The notes under the pieces are model-generated. The model did no database searches and was not told where the DNA came from. It saw only the letters and a program-made list of their open reading frames with translations. From Notamacropus eugenii (taxonomy: Eukaryota > Chordata > Mammalia > Diprotodontia > Macropodidae), in contig NC_092872.1 in the NCBI RefSeq assembly GCF_028372415.1, positions 12,808,979 to 12,872,978 of the forward strand: a stretch of 64,000 bases of DNA, written 5' to 3'. Position numbers and translations under genes: made by a program. Numbering within the stretch: the stretch's first letter is position 1; each line of letters opens with the position of its first letter. Positions 13,035 to 24,260 of this stretch are shown here, piece by piece.

Positions 13035-13285
13035 ACATCGAGGCAGCTAGGTAGCACAGTGGATAGAGCACTGGGCCAGGAGTCAGGAAGACCTAAATTC
13101 AAGTGCAGCCTTAGACTCTTAACTAACTATGTGACTACACAATTCACTTATTGTCTGCCTTGCTTTCCTCAACTGTAAAATGGGAATCATAATAGAACCT
13201 GTCTTTCAGGGATCAAATTAAACAATATTTGTGAAGTGATTTACACAGTGCCTAGCCTAGTAGGCACTTATTCCTTTTCCTCCCT
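13035..13285 (+). repeat. Marsupial CORE-SINE, plus strand
   Basis: The head GAGGCAGCTAGGTAGCACAG is followed by GGATAGAGCACTGGGCCAGG. The body has AACTGTAAAATGGGAATCAT and the tail GTGCCTAGCCTAGTAGGCAC. SMARCC1 intron 2. Confidence 0.85.
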
Positions 13286-13305
13286 CTCTTCTATTATGTC
13301 ATCCT

Positions 13306-13565
13306 AAGAGTCAGCACTGAATAGTAGTTAACAGTGTTGGCTTTGAAATCAGGCAGCCCTGGGGTCAACTGTCAAGTTCAGATACTTACTAGTTGTATGA
13401 TCATGAACAAATCAACTGTCCCCCATAAGTCAGTTTCCTAATCTGAAAAAAATGGGAATGACAACAGCACCTTCTTGAGAGGGATTGTAGTGAAGATCAA
13501 AGGAGGAACAGTGTTAAACTAACCTAAAAGTATTCTATCAATGTGACCTATCATTATGGTAATTT
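13306..13565 (+). repeat. MIR/THER-type SINE
   Basis: The sequence starts near AGTCAGCACTGAATAGTAG and has TTACTAGTTGTATGATCATG and CAGTTTCCTAATCTGAAAAA in the expected order. More diverged than the neighbouring SINE. Confidence 0.7.
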
Positions 13566-13624
13566 GAAATAGATGTTGATATATCAAGGACTTTTTTTTT
13601 TTTTTGACTATGAGAAATCCTTCT

Positions 13625-13790
13625 ACCTATGCAGATTACAACTCAAAAACTCTGAATAGGTTAAATAACTTGCCTACAGTCACAAAATGCTTTCAAGTGT
13701 CAGAGGTGGTACCTGAAGTCAGACCTTTCTGAGGACAAGCTTAGTCAGTCCTTTATCTACTGTACTACCCTGTCTAATTTCTTTCAAGCC
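13625..13790 (-). repeat. MIR/THER-type SINE fragment
   Basis: On the plus strand AATAACTTGCCTACAGTCAC and the GAAGTCAGACCTTTCTGAG block identify a minus-strand copy. Confidence 0.6.
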
Positions 13791-14149
13791 CAAGGTAAAA
13801 CTCAAACCCTTCATGCACTTAAGAAATCAGCCTTGGACTGCAATTTACACTCACAGAAAAACTGCTCTTCAAATAAAGGCCCATTTGTTTAATAAATCAC
13901 ATATAGGATACATTGTTATCTTTATAGAAAAGAAGTATTCCTGGAAAGCTGGCTATAAAGTGAATGCAATTTTCCCATGGACTTCCAATATAAAACCTAG
14001 AAACATTTGCCAACCAGAAAATAGCCCTGATCCTTACTGGTTCTCAACACTCCCTCTCTCAAATGAAAAAGACTGATAAGAAATATTTGATAAGGGAGGT
14101 GTTGACAGAATAGTCAAGCCCAGAACACACTAATTATGTTCTGGCAGGA

Positions 14150-14560
14150 ACTAGGAGAACATTGTACAGAGTAACAGCAATACTGTACAATGATCAACAG
14201 TGAATGACTTAGCTATTCTCAGCAATACAAAGATCCAAAACACTTTAAAGGACTTACGATGAAAAATGCTATCCACTTTCAGAGAAAAAACGGATTAAGT
14301 CTGAATGTCAATTGAAGCACACTATGTTTTTACTTTCTTTTTTTAAATTGGGTTAGGTTTTTTTTTTTTGGTGCTTTCTTTCACAACCTGGCTAATATAG
14401 AAATATGTTTTGCATGACAGCACATGTATCACCTATATCAAACTGCTTGTCTTCTCAATGAGAGGGAAGAGAAGTGAGAGGAGAGAATTTGAAAATCTGA
14501 AAAAGTATTAAAAATTGTTTTTACATGTAATTGGAAAAAAAATTATTTTAAAAAACAACA
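14150..14560 (+). mobile_element. 5'-truncated L1 3' end with target-site duplication
   Basis: The 411-bp insertion covers the last part of ORF2 and the L1 3' UTR (TGCATGACAGCACATGTATC, AACTGCTTGTCTTCTCAATG, A-rich end). The 11-bp duplication ttctggcagga is at 14139-14149 and 14561-14571. Confidence 0.88.
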
Positions 14561-14574
14561 TTCTGGCAGGACTT

Positions 14575-16635
14575 TCCAAATTACAGAATCTATTCTCTAC
14601 TTGGAACTATTCCTGTGCATGAAGGTATGCTGAATCCACATTTCTCCTTTACAAAGCTTAGCACTAGCCAGTAGTATCATATACTTCACCAACAGGTGCT
14701 ACCACCATTATGACTGATAGCTTAAGAATATTAAAGAGAATTCTCATGGCACTTACTTCAAAATGTTTTAAAAATTCATTAATTTAACCAGAAACATCCA
14801 TATAGCAGCAATTTAATGCTAGCTACTTAAAATAAAATACTCAAAGTATAATAAACAAAAAGTGAACTAAAAGATTCCTTGTCATTTAAACTTGTTCACA
14901 CTAAACATTCATGTCCCATATTTTAGAATATAATGTTTCCCTTTTCAAAAATTAATCACTGTAAAAATTTGGGAAACTAATTTTGCATATATTTTTGGCT
15001 ATAGGAATGCTGTGTTCAGTTTTGAATACCTTGGAGAGCTAAAAAACAGGGCCACAATAAAGAAAAGCTAGGAGTTAGAATTAGTTGGAAAAATTAGATA
15101 GTCAACCTTCAGTTCCTCCAGGACTGTGGATTAACATTAACAAAAGCCCTCATTTGGTATATTCCCCCATCTTCCCCATTTTTTCCTTTTCTTTTTTTCC
15201 TTATAATTTCATTGTTTTCTGACACTTAGTAAGGCAGGATTGGCAGAAGAGGAGTAAAAACTCAAATCCATTCATCTTTTTTGAAATAACTATTATAAAA
15301 AGATGGCTAAGGATGTTACCAACAATGGCTGAGATACAGTATGAGGGTTGCAAGCATATTTAAGTTAACCATGATACTCCTTAAAGACTAACTATACGTG
15401 AAGGAAATAAGACAGCATGTTGATCAAATTTTTCTTCCTCCAATATGGAAGTAAAGAAAAAAATGGGCTGAAATTACAGCAAGAAATATCTAGATATGTT
15501 AAAAAATTTCTTGACTAAAAGTTCTGTTAACATAACTCTCAAAACTAGATGATCTTTAATTCTTAAAAACAGCTTAAGTGATTATTTGCCTTAGATGGTT
15601 TAAGTGTACGTATTCCTATCCAGAGGCAAATGCAAGATTAGGTAACCCCTTAAAATTCTTTGAAATAACCATGAACTAGCTCACCAAAACAGTGAACAAA
15701 CCCAAAAAAACTAATGTAAACACAAATAAAACAGAGTCTATTGCAAATAACGACACAAATTTGTGGGATTTCTTACCTCACAACAGGTTTAGATTGAAAA
15801 TATATGTTTAAAAAGGTAAAGATAAATTCATATATGTAAGATCTTATGCAAAATTAAGAAAAGGTGGGGATGTCTGGGATATAATCGCAATCTGTCATAA
15901 CAGACATCAAGAAGGACAACTTCCAATTGTCCCTTGGTGCCAATGAGCCAGAACACATTTGGTTCATGGGTCTAATGTATTATTCATTTATATTCCAGTC
16001 AGCTTAGCCAAACAAGCTGGTAGCAGAAACACAGTATTCAGTTTTAATGCAGTACCATGTTTTTATCTGAAAGTTCTTTTCAGCATACTAACAAAATAAG
16101 AGGGTCATTATGAATAAATAGCATATCTTCAGGAGCTGTTGGTGTAAAACTGGTGATGGACTCAATGATCTATATATTGGGCACATCTTTTAGTGATCAT
16201 GTTCTAAAAAAGAATGAACACTCGGGATCAGTTGTATATTTGCATGACTACCTGACTGGCAAAAATTATAAGTCTTCAGGGGAAACTATGGAACCAGCCC
16301 CCACAGGACAGCTCCAGGTTGAAAGGTATCACTGAAGAAAGAGACAAGCCCAGGAATACGAGCTTTCTATTTGGTTTATGTAAAGCTATCACCTTTCCAA
16401 ATCTTGGATTTTCTTATGCTTAGGTACATTATAAACTTGACTCTCTTCCTTAGAAATAAAAATCCCTGCTTAAGACTTCAATGTAGCTCAAGCTAGAAAA
16501 GAGAAAGATTATCAGCGTGTCAAAGTTTCTGATGTAGCGGACAAACCAGGATGGCGCTAATGTCATAAGGAATTAAGGGACTAAGTACAAGAGTGAGGAA
16601 AGTTACTGAGAACCGGCCAACACTTCTGCGCAAGG
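14575..16635. other. No feature recognised (SMARCC1 intron 2)
   Basis: About 2 kb of AT-rich sequence with no repeat or conserved motif that I can name. Confidence 0.5.
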
Positions 16636-16639
16636 GACA

Positions 16640-17690
16640 GTCAGTCAATCGACATTTGTTAAATACCTACTATTTGCCAGGCAGTGTGGAAAGTGCTGAG
16701 GATACAAAGGAAGAGATAGTCCTGTTCTTAAGGAGCTCACAATGGGGAAGGCAATCAGTAAATAACTATGTCCAAACAAGTTATGTATGGGATACAGTAA
16801 AAATAATTAACAGAGGGAAGGTTCACGATTAAGAGGGATTGGAAAAAGGTTCCTGTACAGCATGAGATATTATCTGAGATTTGAAATAAACAGGGAAGAC
16901 AGGAAATGATAAGAGAAAACATTACAGGCACAGGGACAGCCACAGGAAATGTCAAGAACAATACAAAGGCCAATGTTGTGGATCAAAAGGGGTTAAAAGG
17001 AGTTAAGATATATAAAGACTGTAGAGATAGGAGACGAGCAGGTGGTGAAGGGTGCTGAACATCAAACAGAGGATTTAATATTTAGTCCTGTAAGTGATAG
17101 GAAGTCACTGGAGTTGACTGAATGGGGTGGGGTATGGGGGAATGGGATTTAGTCAGACTTTCACTTTAAAAAGATCATTCTAATTCACTTAAAAAATATC
17201 ACTTTAACAGCTGAGAGGGGGATAAACTAGAATAGAGAGAAACTTAAGGCACACTAACCAGAAAGCTACCCCAACACTCTAGGCCTGAGGTGATGAGGGT
17301 GTGCACCAGTTTCAGAGGAGAGGAGGGACATACTGGAGAGATGATACAAAGATAAAATCAAAAGACCTCTGCAACAGATTGGCTTGTGGGGTGGGGGTGG
17401 GCAGGTGTAGGGGAGAAAAGAGCAAGGAGTTAAGAATGGATAATACCTAGGCTGGGAGCCTAGAGGACTAGGAAGATAGTAATGTCCTCAACAGTAATAT
17501 GGTAGTATAGAAGCAAAGAGGATTTGGAGAGAAAGATGAGTTTGGTTTTGTACCTACTGAGTTTGAGATGTCTTTAGTGCATGCAGTTGGAGATGTTTAA
17601 TAAGTAACTGGAGATGTGAGACTAGAGTTCAGCAAAAAAGTTAGGACTAGAAAAGATATAAGAATCATTACTATAGATATTATATATACT
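16640..17690 (+). repeat. Ancient interspersed repeat, family unassigned
   Basis: It begins GTTAAATACCTACTATTTGCCAG-type sequence, followed by GTGCTGAGGATACAAAGGAA and TTAAGGAGCTCACAATGGGG, a common therian repeat theme. The same theme recurs at 57430-57560 and 61475-61600. I cannot name the family with confidence. Confidence 0.5.
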
Positions 17691-17806
17691 GACGTATGAA
17701 ATCCTGACTCATTGTTGAAAAACAATGGAATTCATAAAAGTCATTTTATATCATTTCTATTTAAGTTCTTACTGCTCTTTCATTTCAAGCACTAACAAGT
17801 GTCTGT

Positions 17807-18052
17807 TGTTGCTCAGTCATTTTCAGTCCTGTCTGACTCTTCCTGACTCCATCAAGGGTTTTCTTGGCAAAGACACTGGAGTGGTTTGCTGTTTCCTTCT
17901 TCAGGTCATTTTATAGATGAGGAAACTGAAGCAGAGTTAAATGACTTGCTCAGGGTCACACAGCTAGTAAGGTCTGTATCTGAACTCAGGTAGAGGAGGT
18001 CTTCCTGACCCCAGGCCCAGCACTCTGTCCACTAAGCCACACAGCTGTCCTA
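17807..18052 (-). repeat. Marsupial CORE-SINE, minus strand
   Basis: Same family as 41536-41776 (GTTGTTGCTCAGTCATTTTC to GTCCACTAAGCCACACAGCTG). It lies in SMARCC1 intron 2, 117 bp beyond the exon 2 donor. Confidence 0.85.
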
Positions 18053-18168
18053 ACAAGAAGCTAGGAAATAGCTACAGATAATTTTGTCCATCAGGAATAT
18101 ACACAAACCTCACATGTTGAGTAAAGGAAATAACACTGATATAGCAATGTGTTTACTGTGTTACTTAC

Positions 18169-18288
18169 AGGAAGCTTGGTGAAGGCAGGATTGGTGACAT
18201 GTTTCCCAAAGGCATCTTCTTGAAACTGTAGAAGCTGTACTACTAACCCAGCCAAAGTTTTATTCGTAGGAGCATCTGCTTGAACATA
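18169..18288 (-). CDS. SMARCC1: SMARCC1 coding exon 2
   Basis: This exon encodes 40 codons on the minus strand, beginning [15 protein letters not shown] and ending NPAFTKLP. It continues the N-terminal module of SMARCC1 directly after the lysine pair that ends exon 1. The acceptor is TTTTGCAG before 18288. The donor is CCT followed by GTAAGTAA, from 18168 downward. Both are near-consensus and both ends are phase 0. The protein matches human SMARCC1 almost residue for residue and differs from SMARCC2, which has IQAEPPTNKSLSSL here. The next expected exon (beginning with AKCFMDFK in human) was not found at lower coordinates, so the gene continues off the left edge. A CORE-SINE lies about 115 bp downstream in intron 2. 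Confidence 0.96.
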
Positions 18289-19664
18289 CTGCAAAATACA
18301 AATTATCCTGGTGAAATTCCTGCTTTCAAGACTTAACAACAAGATAATACACTTAAAAACAGTAAAAGAAACCTTCAACCTAAAGCAAAAATAACCACTA
18401 TTTTATTGAAAAGAAAAAAAAGCCAAAAAAGCAAGAATATATTCATACTACGTATTAAAGCAGATTCAGTGTTATTTTATTCAGATTAATCACTATTGAT
18501 ATTTTCAATCAATGCAACATTTAAATTCCTTCATTTCAAAGCAGCAGAAAGTACTGTACAAAGGGACAAAAAAATGAATAAGCCATGATCCCTACTTTTG
18601 AGAATTTTACAATGTAGTTAGAGGAACAAGTTAAACAAATGGAGAGCTAAACAATAACATCTCACAAAGTAGCAACTGATAAGCATTAAATGTGCGAACC
18701 ACTAAGTGCTAGGGGATTTTAGCAGATTATAGCTGAAGTACACAGTGGAACTCTGCTAAGAAGTCAAACTTGGCTAGAAGGTACAAATTCACCTTTGCTC
18801 CTCAACTCCATGCTCTAAGAAAAAAAAACAATTCATTTGCTTTAACAACTTCACAGTAATTTCTTCCAGCCTCAGGAAAAAAGACTACACAAACTATCCC
18901 TCATTTCCTATCTTCAAGCAACCTTGACAGGCTCTATTCAACATTTCAATCTTAATGTGTTTGTTTCTATTATACTAAATGATTTTAAGTCAGACTGCTG
19001 GGTGCAGCTACAAGATAATAACAGCTGCACAGCGTACCATTATTGGAAAGTCACATGTTCATTAGATGAAGAGAACTCATTTTGTGCTGTAGCCAATCAT
19101 ATATGTAACCTGATATAAAAAGACAACTATTTTAAAAGCTTACAACATTTTCAAGGAGTTTTGATTTGCTTAAACACATTAGTTTTTCAATGTATGAATG
19201 GAATAGCCAAGCTGTAATTAATTACTGACAACTAGTATTTATAGTTGAAATGCTTTATTTTCCCCAAGCAATCTTCTCTCTATCCTTCTAACCAGATTCC
19301 CTTTATCTTAACAGTTTTTATAAAAACACATTTCAAAAGGCCAAATAAGTGTACATTTACACACAGTCAGAAAGTTGATAGAGTTCAAGCTTGACAACCA
19401 CCAATTTTAAGTCCTTGGTTGTCAGAATTTTAAGTGCAACCATTTATGCCACTTTTTTTAAAGTTGCCTAATGTTTCAAATAGTCACAACCATTAGAAAA
19501 TAATTCTTCAAAAGAAGATATTTAACTATTACTTGTAGAGCAGCAAGCAAAGTAAAACTGCAACATGCTCTTTGAAAAGTGTTTAAGAGGTACCAACAGT
19601 TCTTCTTCTTCAGTTATTTTCCATTCCCAACTCAAATGCAATGCATACCTAGGAGTCTACACTG

Positions 19665-19800
19665 AGAACTGGAAGGGACTTTGGAGTTTATCCAGTTCAA
19701 ACACCTTTTTTTTTTTTTAAATCAGGAGAGAGCTAGCAGAGGATCCAGGGATGGAACTCACAGTTACAAAGAGTAGTAAAATCTGGATTAGACTCATGGA
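19665..19800 (-). repeat. MIR/THER-type SINE fragment
   Basis: GAACTGGAAGGGACTTTGGA and the following TATCCAGTTCAAACACC mark a partial copy interrupted by a T-run. SMARCC1 intron 1. Confidence 0.55.
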
Positions 19801-20342
19801 GTAATATTAAACCCTTTTATGTACCACTTCAGGACTTCCATTTTTTTTCCTAGATACACTAGAAAAAATTATTATAATATATCATTGACATAAGCAACTG
19901 CTAATATTACAAATTTTATTTCATAGCAAAGTTCTTACTTATCACTGGTCAGTTCGTAAAACTTACATGGTGAACCTTGTGGCTATACTTTTCAAAGTTA
20001 GAAAAAGAAGCATTTCCAAAATATGATGAGTTTTTAAAACCAAAAGACAAAAAACCAAATAAATAAATGGGTTTGGGTTTTATTTTTCGCAAAAAAATTA
20101 AAGACCACAAAGCTCTTCCTTCCCATTAAAATATCTCTTAGGCTATTATTAAGAAGTTCAACATCTAGACAGTTAAATATCTCATTCCAATTAAACTATT
20201 TTATTTAACTACCCAGTAACAAGAAATCAAAATCATCTAATAGAGCACAATAAAAAATTTAACACACAAAGACAAGCAATAGTACTTTCTGTTTGCATAT
20301 AGCTAAGATTTTAGCAGTTTCACTGATATTTATAATTAAACA

Positions 20343-20483
20343 AACAAAATGTGTAACATGACATATGAGGGGGAAGGGGACAAAGAACAGAAAAGGGAGA
20401 GGAGGGAAAGGAGAGAGAAGAGAGAGGAAAAAAAGAGAAAGAAAGGAGAGGAGGGGGTAAGAAAAGGGAGGAGAAAGAGAGAT
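20343..20483 (+). repeat. Purine-rich low-complexity tract
   Basis: About 125 bases are nearly all A and G (GGAGAGAAGAGAGAGG-type). It lies in SMARCC1 intron 1. Such mirror-like tracts can form triplex DNA. Confidence 0.85.
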
Positions 20484-21576
20484 CACTATCTGACCAAAAT
20501 AAAAGCCTCAGGTACAATATAACAGTAACAACTCTACCACCTGACAGTAACATTGTACTTTTCAAAGTGCTTTCAGCATTTCATTTCATGATGTTCATCA
20601 AAAAATGATACTAATTAAGATTCAAAATGAACAAAATAGCTTTATATTCACAGACAATATTTTCAATCAGATTAGGAAACATACTGACAATTATGTACGT
20701 ATATAGACCATGAAGACTTAGTAACACATTCAGCACTTTTCAAGCACTGCTCTGTGAGGTATTAACTCTCCATCTGGTACATATAACATCCTTAGAGAAA
20801 AGAATCACAACTTATTCTTTGTTCCTACATTAGCATAATTTCCTTTGGAGTAGAAGATGCTCAAATGTTATTTGGTGCACCAATGAAAATATCAAGAGAG
20901 TAGAATTACACTGAATCTAGTTAAAAATATAATATACTTTGGTCCAGGCCTCATTACAGAATATAAAAATTTTAATGTGCATTTTCAGCTCTCTTTAACC
21001 CTACTGAAAATGACATAAAATATCAGCATTTAACTTAAGACATTTTAAGACATTAAAATACTTTTTCCATAACTACTATAATGGCTTTTTTCTCCATTAG
21101 ATATTTCTGAAACATTTTATTTTCATTGATAACTTCTGTTTCTAAATATATTATATCCATTGTCCTTTTCTCAGCCGGTGTAACAAAGATTTAAAAAAAA
21201 ATTTTAAAGTAGTTAAGCAAAACAGTGCCTGGCAGAATATACAATATTCCAGCCACATGGTACCACCTTTACAAAGGGAGGGTGTGAATTTTCTTAACTC
21301 TTCTTGGAGCCAAGCTTAAATTTTAATTTTAAGCCACTGAAAAAGATCAAGGATAAATACACACTTCTTCCCTAGAAATGTATATCTGGATCTGCTCTAC
21401 AGCCAGCTGAGAGTGATCCCTAGGCCTCCTAAACAAAAACACCAGAGCATCAGAACTGTGAAATGCATCAAGCACACCTTTGAGGGCTGCATCCTTAAGC
21501 AACCAGGCCAAAAGAAAAATTGGGGAAATATTGGAAGAGCATAGAGGTGGAATGAAGTGAGGGTCTCTAGTCTCCC

Positions 21577-21778
21577 AGTAGTGTTCAAAGTGCGGTCTGG
21601 AGAATTTAAGTCTCAAGACCTTTTCAAAGGGTCCACGGAGTCAAAACTATTTTTATAACAATGCTAAGACATTTTAATTTATAATATAGTAAATTCTGAC
21701 ATATAACCCACATAAACAAAAGCACTCAATAATTTTTATGAGGGTAAAGGAATCCTGAGATCAAAAAGTCTGAGACTG
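21577..21778. mobile_element. hAT-like DNA transposon remnant
   Basis: The ends are imperfect inverted repeats (CAGTAGTGTTCAAAGTG left; AAAGTCTGAGACTG right), near the CAGNG-type termini of hAT elements. Interior phrases (GAGTCAAAACTATTTTTATA, ATAACCCACATAAACAAAAG) match a common mammalian non-autonomous hAT from memory. About 200 bp with no ORF. Confidence 0.55.
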
Positions 21779-21889
21779 AAAGGTACAGAAACTCAATTCC
21801 ACAAACCTTACACAAGGCATTGACTATAATAAAAGCTCATTTCCATTTGGCAAATTATTTTCTTACACATGTTAAGTTCACTAGATCAT

Positions 21890-22075
21890 CTATCTGAAGC
21901 TGGATGGGATGTTAAGAGGTGATCCAGTCAAACCCAATGATTTCAAAGGTGAAGAAACCGAGACCCAGAGGTTAAGTGACTTTCCCAAGGTCACATATGT
22001 AAGTGGCAGAGGTGAGATTAAATTCAGGTCCTCTTAATTCCCAATTCAATGCTCTTTTCTCTACAATGTGCTGCA
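21890..22075 (-). repeat. MIR/THER-type SINE
   Basis: The plus strand reads GAAGCTGGATGGGATGTTAAG, GAGGTTAAGTGACTTTCCCA and TCTCTACAATGTGCTGC. Well preserved. SMARCC1 intron 1. Confidence 0.75.
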
Positions 22076-22079
22076 ATGA

Positions 22080-22540
22080 AAAGCAAGGCTTCACAGGAAG
22101 CATCTAGAAAAGCACTGACACAAGTTTCAGATACCAAAAGCGAAATGAAATGAATACCTGTACCTGGCAACAAGCGTTTAATAATCATTAAGCTTTTAAT
22201 TTCCGTTATTAACTTTCTCCTAAATATTCAATACATTTCACAGAAGAGATGGAAGTTCAAGAGGAAGAACAAAAAGAAGTCGGTTATGAAAAAAGGCAAG
22301 CAGTGTGAACTGGAAATTCACGGTTATCATAACCATCTTTCTGTAGAATGGAATGATGGGGGGAGCTCTGCTCAGGGACATTTAAGGATTAAATTTAAAA
22401 AATATCTAATAGGGTAAAAAAAATCTCCTCTGCTTCTCTCTTAAAAGTTTCTGTAACCTTACTTTGAGGTTACAAACTCCCAATTTTGTGCTTTCCACCC
22501 CCACTGTCTTTAAAAAAAAAAAACTGCAGAAAGAAGACAC
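22080..22540. other. No feature recognised (intron 1)
   Basis: AT-rich sequence between a SINE and the CpG island. Confidence 0.5.
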
Positions 22541-22544
22541 AGTC

Positions 22545-22650
22545 AGTAGGAGACTGGGGACCAAGGAAGACCTGGATTCCAAAGGTGCTCAGGCAGACCA
22601 GCGAGGCTCTCGGCCTCAGTTTCCCCGTCCGTAAAAGGCAGATGACTGAG
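22545..22650 (+). repeat. tRNA-SINE/MIR fragment at the edge of the CpG island
   Basis: GGGACCAAGGAAGACCTGGA and CCTCAGTTTCCCCGTCCGTA are a SINE head and CORE-side block. It has been enriched in CpG by its setting. Confidence 0.6.
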
Positions 22651-23143
22651 GATGTGTCTCCCCGGGCGGCGTGAAACGTTCACACGCGAGTCCTCGCGAC
22701 CTCGGAGGGCGGCCCCCCACCCGCGCGCACGCGACGGGCCCTCCAAGACTCGGTGAAAGAAGGGGCTCCTTTGTTGCTCGGTCCCGCGGCCCCGGCACCC
22801 AGCCCCCACCCCGGGCCCCGGCCTCGGCCCGCCTGACCCGAGAAGACCGCGAGGCGCCCCCCCCCCCAGCAGCAGGAGGCGGGGGGAGGGGAGGCACGGC
22901 TGGAAGACTTCCTGGAGGCGACGCTCGCGGCCCGCCCGCTCCCGCGCGGGGCAAGGCCGAGGCCCCGCCGCCCCCAGGCCCCGCCGGCGCCGAGGGGACG
23001 GCCCCGGGGGAGGCGGCCAGGGGAAGCCCCGGAGCCGCGGGCCGCCCTTTGTTGTCCCTCATGGCGGGGAGCGGGGGGAGGGCCGAGCGGGCCGCTCCCC
23101 GCCCCCACCCCGGGCCCCGCGGCCGCCCCGCGCCGGGACCCAC

Positions 23144-23350
23144 CTTCTTGTAGTGCTTGCCCAGCCAGACCCGCACCGAGTCCAGCTGGGAGACCGTCTC
23201 CGGGCTCTCCCAAAACTTGCCCGCCGGGCCCCCGTCCTTCCGCCGGCACAGCGCCAGGCCCACGGCCGCCGCCGCCGCGCCCCCCGGTCCCGCGCCGCCC
23301 GCCGCCGCCCCCGGAGCTCCGCCGCCCCCGCCGCCCGCCGCCGCGGCCAT
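23144..23350 (-). CDS. SMARCC1: SMARCC1 coding exon 1 (BAF155 N-terminus)
   Basis: SMARCC1 is a scaffold subunit of the nuclear SWI/SNF (BAF/PBAF) chromatin-remodelling complexes. This exon holds 69 codons on the minus strand. It starts at the ATG at 23350-23348 in a strong context (A at -3, G at +4). The first 30 or so residues are an Ala/Gly-rich low-complexity stretch, followed by a conserved block containing [25 protein letters not shown] and WLGKHYKK. That block fits SMARCC1 rather than the paralogue SMARCC2, which lacks the Ala/Gly head and reads differently here. The exon ends AAG before a GTGGGT donor (phase 0) and joins in frame to exon 2 at 18288. By my recollection the human exon is 65 codons, so the difference lies in the Ala/Gly run. 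The exon sits in a CpG island, as expected of a housekeeping promoter. The reading frame stays open upstream of the ATG, but I see no earlier ATG in it. Confidence 0.95.
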
Positions 23351-23540
23351 TGTCGCCGTTCGCCGTGTCCGCCGCCGCCTGCTCCGGGACTCGCCGCCTG
23401 CGCGCGCACCTCCCAACTCCAGCGGGGCGGCCTGGCGCGCGCCTTGGTCACTCCCCCTCCTCCTCTCGCCTCCTCCCACTTCCTTCTCCTCAGGCCCAGG
23501 CCCGGCCCGCCCCCGCCCGCGCTTCTGCTCGTCCAGCCTA

Positions 23541-23590
23541 GCGCCGGCGCGCGCACGCGCGCACGCGGGCACGCACGCGCCGAGCACGCA
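23541..23590. repeat. Alternating purine-pyrimidine (GC/AC) tract
   Basis: Roughly 45 bases alternate GCGC and GCAC units. Such tracts can adopt Z-DNA under negative supercoiling. It lies 190-240 bp upstream of the SMARCC1 ATG and is probably variable in length between individuals. Confidence 0.6.
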
Positions 23591-23596
23591 TGCGCC
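23585..23596 (-). promoter_or_regulatory. NRF1-like site upstream of SMARCC1
   Basis: The nine-base core GCGCATGCG on the minus strand matches the centre of the palindromic NRF1 consensus. It lies about 235 bp upstream of the SMARCC1 ATG inside the CpG island, a typical setting. Occupancy is inferred, not shown. Confidence 0.45.
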
Positions 23597-23941
23597 GAGC
23601 TCGCTCCGCGGCCCCTGGGATTTCCGTCAGTTCCCCAAACTTTTCTCTTCCCCGCCCTCCTCCGCGCTCCGGAGGGTGCGCGCGCAGCCGGCATCCTCTG
23701 CTTCGCCGGCGAGCTCCTGAGCTTCCTCTCAGGGCCGCCTCTTCTCGCCGGGTCCACCCGTCGTACCAGCTGGTCGTACTGGATGGCTCCCCAGCCATGT
23801 CTCCGGTTAGACGTGGAGCTCCTGCGCAGCCGGGCCGGCCGTTCGCCTTTCTTTGCATCCTTAGAGCGGTGCCTGGCACACAGTAGGCGCCTACTGAATG
23901 TGTCGGGGGGGGGAGAGAAAGGCTCTTTGACTTCCGGCCGC

Positions 23942-23949
23942 TCACGTGA
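23942..23949. promoter_or_regulatory. Palindromic E-box TCACGTGA
   Basis: A perfect TCACGTGA palindrome lies about 590 bp upstream of the SMARCC1 ATG. USF and MiT/TFE bHLH factors bind such sites. A second CACGTG is at 24212-24217. Binding is inferred from the motif and the promoter context only. Confidence 0.4.
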
Positions 23950-24260
23950 TTCATTCCTTTGTCCAGCCAAGACAAAAGGAGCGCCTAGCCGAGGGGGTGA
24001 AGGCCAGGCTTTGGGGTCGGGTCTGGGTTCGAGTTGTGCCCCCGGGACCCCGGGCGAAGCGCCCCCACCTTTGGTCCCAGGATGTTGGCTCCAAGAGCTG
24101 CCAGAAGAACGGCGGCCTGCCCGGTCCGGGTCCGAGTTTCCCTCAGCCCATCCCCCACAGCTCCGTGGCAGGGCCGGTCCGCAGAGATGACCTCTGCAGA
24201 GAGGAGGGGGTCACGTGCTCTGGGCAGCTGCCCTGGCGCTGACAGCTGGATGCAGGTGTT

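Larger units (their letters stand above)
18289..23143 (-). other. SMARCC1: SMARCC1 intron 1
   Basis: The 4,855-bp intron is bounded by GTGGGT at the exon 1 side and TTTTGCAG at the exon 2 side. It contains MIR/CORE-SINE fragments near 19665-19800, 21890-22075 and 22545-22650, a hAT-like element at 21577-21778 and a purine-rich tract at 20360-20483. About 450 bp next to exon 1 is CpG-island sequence. The rest of 18300-19660 and 19800-20340 is AT-rich with no feature I recognise. Confidence 0.9.
22660..24260. promoter_or_regulatory. SMARCC1: CpG island / SMARCC1 promoter region
   Basis: About 1.6 kb is dense in CpG and very GC-rich, against an AT-rich surrounding. It covers the first part of intron 1, coding exon 1 and about 900 bp upstream. 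Recognisable motifs are an NRF1-like GCGCATGCG core near 23587-23595, E-boxes TCACGTGA at 23942-23949 and TCACGTGC at 24211-24218, and an alternating GC/AC tract at 23541-23590. No TATA box is evident, which fits a dispersed CpG promoter. The exact transcription start cannot be placed from sequence. Long open frames on both strands here are by-products of GC richness, since few stop codons occur. Confidence 0.88.

Noticed and set aside
13035..13110. tRNA-like sequence considered as a tRNA gene
   Set aside because: It is the tRNA-derived head of a SINE, with a SINE body and tail following and no intact cloverleaf.
1..18168. Search for SMARCC1 exon 3
   Set aside because: No sequence encoding the expected AKCFMDFK block was found on the minus strand. 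The exon is presumed to lie beyond the left edge.
22616..24190. Long overlapping open frames on both strands (up to 345 codons)
   Set aside because: They lie in the CpG island, where stop codons are rare. Only the 69-codon SMARCC1 exon within them has homology and splice signals.
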